Source of the DNA: Geomonas azotofigens
GTDB lineage: Bacteria; Desulfobacterota; Desulfuromonadia; Geobacterales; Geobacteraceae
Direction: 5' to 3'
Length of the DNA stretch: 35,635 nt
Assembly: GCF_018919395.1 (NCBI RefSeq)
Contig: NZ_JAHLME010000013.1
Span: 1-35,635 of the forward strand
Both the position numbers and the translations under genes were made by a program. The notes under the pieces were generated by a model. It did not search any database, was not told the DNA's origin, and saw only the letters and a list, made by a program, of their open reading frames with translations. Shown here piece by piece: positions 34,081 through 35,635 of the stretch (position 1 is the first letter of the stretch; every line of letters begins with the position of its first letter).

Positions 34081-34454
34081 CCAGCCACAACGCGCGGCGC
34101 CGCTCCCCCCGGCGCCGCTCCCTCATCGCTCCGTTACCTTTTTGTTACCGTTTCACGGCCATTCCCTTTACCTTTCCCGGGAAACCGCACCGCTATATCG
34201 CCGAAACGCGCCCACTGGGGCGGGACGACCATCCCTCACCTTAAAAATATCCAACAGCCTCCCAAAGCCCTTCGCCACAAAAAAACGGCCCAGCCCCCCT
34301 ATTTACCGCACCTTTGGACCTTTCGTCGCTTTTTCGCCATATGGCGTAGACGTCGCCGGGTACGCTTCTTGCTCTTATAGCCAACCCGTAGGAACTATTT
34401 CGTACCTCTACATCGTCCATTACCGCACGTGAGGATCAGGGACAGGGGAAGGCT
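34081..34454. other. Gene-free 374-bp stretch upstream of the last cytochrome gene
   Basis: Apart from the hairpin at 34094-34118, it holds a perfect 12-bp palindrome CGCCATATGGCG (34335-34346), a possible operator. A moderately AT-richer zone lies around 34240-34420 where a promoter would be expected. I could not find a convincing sigma70 or sigma54 promoter pair, or the conserved core of a cyclic-dinucleotide GEMM riboswitch. A ribosome site for the next gene is present near its end. Confidence 0.5.
34094..34118 (+). terminator. Candidate terminator hairpin after the BchE-like genes
   Basis: GCGGCGCCG (34094-34102) pairs with CGGCGCCGC (34110-34118) around a 7-nt pyrimidine loop, 13 nt after the stop. 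The nearest T-run is about 20 nt further (CCTTTTTG), so it is not a classical intrinsic terminator. Confidence 0.45.
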
Positions 34455-35635
34455 ATGCTGAAAAAAACACTGGCTGTTCTGGCTGCTACGGCCATCATAT
34501 CGGGAGCGCTCTGGTCATGGGCAGCGACATCGTTTCAGCTGCAAACGAAGCTGAACAGCGCCGGCGGCAGCCTGCAGGTCCGCAACAACCCCGTCCAGAC
34601 AGTGGCCGGCACGGTCATCTACAGCAACTTCACCACGGCCGACCCGGTTCCGGTGAAGGTGACCGCCAACCCCGGCTACAAGATCACCAGCCTGACCAAG
34701 ACCGGCGTGGCCCAGGTGATCGGCAACTACACGACTCACTACTCCACCACCTTCAAAAAGGTTGACGGCTCGACGCAGTCCCTGGTGGCGGGCTTCACCG
34801 CGCAGAAGTACACCGTCACCGGCGTCGTCTACGGCCCGGGCATCATCACCCCGGCCAGCACCCAGGTGGCCTACGGCGGCACCGCCGTGTTCACCGCGAG
34901 CCCGAGCACCGGCGCGGTCTTGACCGGCGTCACCGGCGGCACGGTCACCAACGCTTCCGGCGGCGCGGTCAGCTACCCCTACACGAGCCCGGTCACCATC
35001 ACCGTCAGCAACGTTACCGCCCCGACCGGCGTCTCGGCCTCCTTCGCCACGGTCGGCGTCAACGCCGGCGAGGACCAGACCGGCATGATCATCACCAAGG
35101 CGACCCTGAGGGGCTCCATGCAGGGGAGCGGCACCTTCACCTGGAGCCAGGATAGCGGCCCGGTGGTCACCCTGCAGGACATCAACACGCTCAACCCGAG
35201 CTTCGTGCCGATGCAGCTTGGCACCTACGTGTTCCGGCTCACCCAGTACTTAAGCGGCGTGGCGGTGGCGACCTCCACCGTGCAGGTGAGGGTGGTCGAG
35301 TCGCTGATCAGCTCCATGAGAACCGACTGCAACGGCTGCCACTCCGCCTCGGGGGTCTACCCGACCCCGCTGGCGTTCACCCTGTGGTCCTCCTCGAACC
35401 ACAAGGCGCTGGGCGTCTCCTGCGTTTCCTGCCACACCACCGGGGCGATGCCGACCCCGGTCAACACCTCGAGCGTCAACTCCAGCACCTTCGTGAACCA
35501 GCTCCCCAGCGCGGGCCCGGTGGGGGGGTACTACTGCGAGGCCTGCCACAGCGATTCGATCTTCTCGGGCTACGACCGCTCCATGCACAAGACGGTCGGC
35601 GTCACCTGTACCTCCTGCCACAAGCAGGGGCCGCA
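34455..35635 (+). CDS. Secreted multihaem cytochrome with Ig/PKD-like N-terminal half (3' end outside window)
   Basis: ATG 34455 follows GGGGAAGG and opens a frame that runs without a stop to the window end (393 codons). MLKKTLAVLAATAIISGALW then WAATS forms a signal peptide. Residues of about 25-180 contain bacterial-repeat-like beta segments (VKVTANPGYKITSLT, then FTASPSTGAVLTGVTGG). Residues of about 195-285 resemble a PKD/K319-like Ig domain (VNAGEDQTG, FTWSQDSGPVVTL). Four CX2CH motifs follow so far: CNGCH, CVSCH, CEACH and CTSCH, with histidines between them. It is a further exported cytochrome with a beta-domain spacer, in keeping with the Ig/FN3 cytochromes earlier in the window. The long non-coding stretch before it suggests its own regulation. 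Confidence 0.87.
   Translation, partial: MLKKTLAVLAATAIISGALWSWAATSFQLQTKLNSAGGSLQVRNNPVQTVAGTVIYSNFTTADPVPVKVTANPGYKITSLTKTGVAQVIGNYTTHYSTTFKKVDGSTQSLVAGFTAQKYTVTGVVYGPGIITPASTQVAYGGTAVFTASPSTGAVLTGVTGGTVTNASGGAVSYPYTSPVTITVSNVTAPTGVSASFATVGVNAGEDQTGMIITKATLRGSMQGSGTFTWSQDSGPVVTLQDINTLNPSFVPMQLGTYVFRLTQYLSGVAVATSTVQVRVVESLISSMRTDCNGCHSASGVYPTPLAFTLWSSSNHKALGVSCVSCHTTGAMPTPVNTSSVNSSTFVNQLPSAGPVGGYYCEACHSDSIFSGYDRSMHKTVGVTCTSCHKQGP

Noticed and set aside
34142..34432. Possible 96-residue + strand protein in the long intergenic stretch
   Set aside because: It starts at TTG without a ribosome site, has no domain, and lies where regulatory sequence for the next gene is expected.
34081..34454. 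GEMM-type cyclic-dinucleotide riboswitch upstream of the last cytochrome gene
   Set aside because: Such riboswitches are common before Geobacter cytochrome genes, but I could not find the conserved core or its two stems here. A covariance-model search would settle it.

Overview
This is a GC-rich window (by eye above 60% GC) in which every gene I can support lies on the + strand. Very large multihaem c-type cytochromes alternating CX2CH and CX4CH haem motifs, a System II (CcsB/ResB) cytochrome c maturation locus and many B12-binding radical SAM proteins together suggest a metal-reducing deltaproteobacterium of the Geobacter group (Geobacteraceae: Geobacter, Citrifermentans, Geomonas or similar). 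The genus cannot be fixed from the sequence alone.

Region 1 (1-17614) is a cytochrome island. It holds the 3' end of a multihaem cytochrome (1-1935) and a giant secreted cytochrome (2056-8694) built around seven tandem units of about 232 residues, with roughly 56 haem motifs by hand count. Two related proteins follow (8777-10774 and 10787-17614) that join an N-terminal haem motif to Ig/fibronectin-like domains. Only the second ends in a nine-haem domain. The first looks like a C-terminally shortened paralogue and is probably translationally coupled to the second. A strong terminator closes the island at about 17700.

Region 2 (17725-21533) starts with a plausible sigma70 promoter. It encodes a small unknown envelope protein, a ResB-like protein, CcsB (WWD haem-handling domain) and ResB. 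This is a System II haem-attachment locus directly downstream of proteins that need very many haems attached. A palindromic AGGGATA repeat sits between the ResB-like gene and ccsB.

Region 3 (21709-34080) is an eleven-gene cassette and the most unusual part of the window. The order is two related B12/radical SAM proteins, a small His-rich membrane protein, two MacB/FtsX-type ABC permeases, their ATPase, an FtrD-like (DUF2318) Fe-S membrane protein, a ResB-like membrane protein, a small HsmA/TIGR03987-like membrane protein, and two BchE-like B12/radical SAM proteins. Many junctions overlap by 1-7 nt. The permease-permease-ATPase-DUF2318 core resembles the accessory part of the Campylobacter P19 iron-uptake locus, but no FTR1 permease or P19 gene is present here. 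I infer a membrane-linked redox/transport system combined with B12-radical SAM chemistry, perhaps on a tetrapyrrole or other hydrophobic substrate; the substrate is unknown. A C/G-rich two-hairpin repeat occurs once before the cassette and once inside it.

Region 4 (34081-35635) is a 374-bp gene-free stretch followed by the 5' part of another secreted multihaem cytochrome with an Ig/PKD-like N-terminal half, cut by the window end. I found no tRNA, rRNA, CRISPR array, transposase or integrase.
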